In this document: positions 58,335 to 58,954 of the stretch, in pieces | Layout of the letters: each line of letters starts with the position of its first letter | How positions within the stretch are numbered: the stretch's first letter is position 1 | From: Bacillus sp. Xin1 | Lineage (GTDB): Bacteria > Bacillota > Bacilli > Bacillales > Bacillaceae_G | NCBI RefSeq assembly: GCF_013314535.1 | Contig: NZ_JABUAE010000031.1 | Span: forward strand, 1-58,954 | Length of the DNA stretch: 58,954 nt | Direction of reading: 5' to 3' | Notes under the pieces: model-generated | What the model was told of the DNA's origin: nothing | What the model saw: only the letters and a program-made list of their open reading frames with translations | Database searches by the model: none | Program-made: the position numbers and the translations under genes

Positions 58335-58480
58335 TATAAGTCGCTGCCATGAAAATAAAAAGAAATCCCCATTTGTTTTTTCTCTTTGTTTTTTACTCAG
58401 CGCGAGGCAGAAAAAGGATCTGACCGCTTCTGTTTATAATCGGATGCCCTCTCCTGTCTAAAAGGAAATGGTTTATGTCG
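58335..58480 (+). ncRNA. Candidate structured RNA, copy B (repeat of 53054-53205)
   Basis: In the 404-bp gap after pdaB the core of copy A recurs: G-CAGA-AAAAGGA-TCTG-ACCG (58407-58426), then CGGATGCCCTCTCCTGTC and CTAAAAGG. The CAGA/TCTG helix is kept (58408-58411 with 58419-58422). The outer helix is AGCG/CGCT (58399-58402 with 58425-58428), different bases from copy A but still paired. The long closing stem of copy A is not preserved. The remaining bases of this gap show only the pdaB upstream region. Confidence 0.5.
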
Positions 58481-58532
58481 GTTTATCAATTTGCAGTTAT
58501 ATAGACATATGAGTAATTGTTGAGGTGATAGT

Positions 58533-58751
58533 TTGCTTGGGATTATGATTACAAAAGAAGAACAGAAAGAAATAGAATATGTATTGAAGAGAGAGTTAGA
58601 TGAACTTTTATTTGATTTTGCAGATGAGCGAATACATGATGTTGTAAAAAAGACAATGGAAGAACGATATAAAATTCTTTTTTGTTTGTTTCGAAGAGTA
58701 GCAAATGCAGAAGAATGCACCCGTTATGTAAGAAAAAGAATTTTTTATTAA
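58533..58751 (+). CDS. Small conserved-looking hypothetical protein
   Basis: A 72-aa charged, helical protein with no membrane segment and no motif I can name. It starts at TTG 58533, because TGAGGTGATA at 58521-58530 is well placed for it; an ATG at 58545 (68 aa) is in frame but further from the binding site. The C-terminal half holds C-L-F-R-R-V-A-N-A-E-E-C-T-R-Y. I recall a similar short gene here in other B. cereus-group genomes. Function unknown. Confidence 0.6.
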   Translation: MLGIMITKEEQKEIEYVLKRELDELLFDFADERIHDVVKKTMEERYKILFCLFRRVANAEECTRYVRKRIFY

Positions 58752-58757
58752 AAGGTG

Positions 58758-58787
58758 TTGACTACGGGATTAAATCTATGGTAAATT
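58758..58787 (+). promoter_or_regulatory. rRNA operon promoter P1
   Basis: TTGACT (58758-58763), an 18-bp spacer and an extended -10 TG-G-TAAATT ending at 58787. Confidence 0.7.
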
Positions 58788-58845
58788 AATAACCGTCGCT
58801 GATGCGAAAGAGCAGAAAGCGAAAAAAAGAAATTAAAAAACTTAG

Positions 58846-58874
58846 TTGACATTGAAAAATGAAGATGTTAACAT
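58846..58874 (+). promoter_or_regulatory. rRNA operon promoter P2
   Basis: TTGACA (58846-58851), a 17-bp spacer and an extended -10 TG-T-TAACAT ending at 58874. It lies 88 bp after P1, the usual tandem arrangement. Confidence 0.85.
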
Positions 58875-58880
58875 AAGGAA

Positions 58881-58954
58881 GTCGCAAATGAGCGACAAAT
58901 GAGTTCTCTGAAAACTGAACGAAACAAACAACGTGAAACGTCAATTTTTATTTT
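58881..58954 (+). promoter_or_regulatory. Leader of a 16S rRNA operon (truncated by window end)
   Basis: A GTCGC/GCGAC hairpin (58881-58885 with 58892-58896) is followed by a boxA-like GTTCTCTGAAAACTG (near 58902-58916) and then sequence typical of Bacillus rrn leaders. The 16S gene itself is not reached. Confidence 0.8.

Overview
The window is low-GC Firmicute DNA from the Bacillus cereus group or a very close relative. I base this on gene order, on protein sequences that match what I remember of B. cereus/B. anthracis (RpoB 1177 aa, RpoC 1204 codons, CysS 465 aa, TruA 247 aa), on AAGGAGG-type ribosome binding sites, and on a sporulation and germination cluster at the right end. The species is not resolved. 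No tRNA, CRISPR array, insertion sequence or phage gene was seen. The right edge enters the leader of a 16S rRNA operon.

Layout. (1) 1-9420: the heat-shock operon ctsR-mcsA-mcsB-clpC behind a CtsR operator, then radA, disA, yacL and ispD. (2) 9431-16605: ispF, gltX, a cysteine T-box controlling cysE-cysS, then the RNA-processing genes mrnC, rlmB and yacP, then sigH. (3) 16628-20399: rpmG-secE-nusG, rplK-rplA and rplJ-rplL, with several leader elements. (4) 20424-28498: a 16S rRNA methyltransferase, rpoB and rpoC. (5) 28541-33538: ybxF-rpsL-rpsG-fusA-tuf. (6) 33648-48625: the S10-spc-alpha supercluster from rpsJ to rplQ, including secY, adk, map, infA and rpoA. (7) 48678-52964: the energy-coupling-factor module ecfA1-ecfA2-ecfT, truA, then rplM-rpsI behind an L13 leader. 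(8) 53054-58751: ybaK, cwlD, salA, gerD (minus), kbaA, pdaB (minus) and a small hypothetical gene. (9) 58758-58954: tandem rRNA promoters and the start of the rRNA leader.

How it works together. Most genes build or feed the translation and transcription machinery: ribosomal proteins, RNA polymerase alpha, beta and beta', translation factors, two aminoacyl-tRNA synthetases, rRNA and tRNA modification, and protein export. The rest cover protein and DNA quality control (McsA/McsB/ClpC, RadA, DisA) and commitment to and exit from sporulation (SigH, KbaA, CwlD, PdaB, GerD).

Where the sequence is unusual. Coding regions are close to what the group is expected to carry, so the interest is mostly between genes. 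The best candidate for something undescribed is a structured element found twice, about 5.3 kb apart (53054-53205 and about 58335-58480), with a nearly identical hairpin core. Other points are two 23S-like L1-site mimics (before rplK and before rplA), promoters followed immediately by terminator-like hairpins (nusG, rplK, rpoB), a 14-bp hairpin before rpoA, an internal hairpin between rplB and rpsS, and a long conserved-looking leader before rpsJ. All functional statements about these elements are inference from reading the sequence; no search or folding was run.
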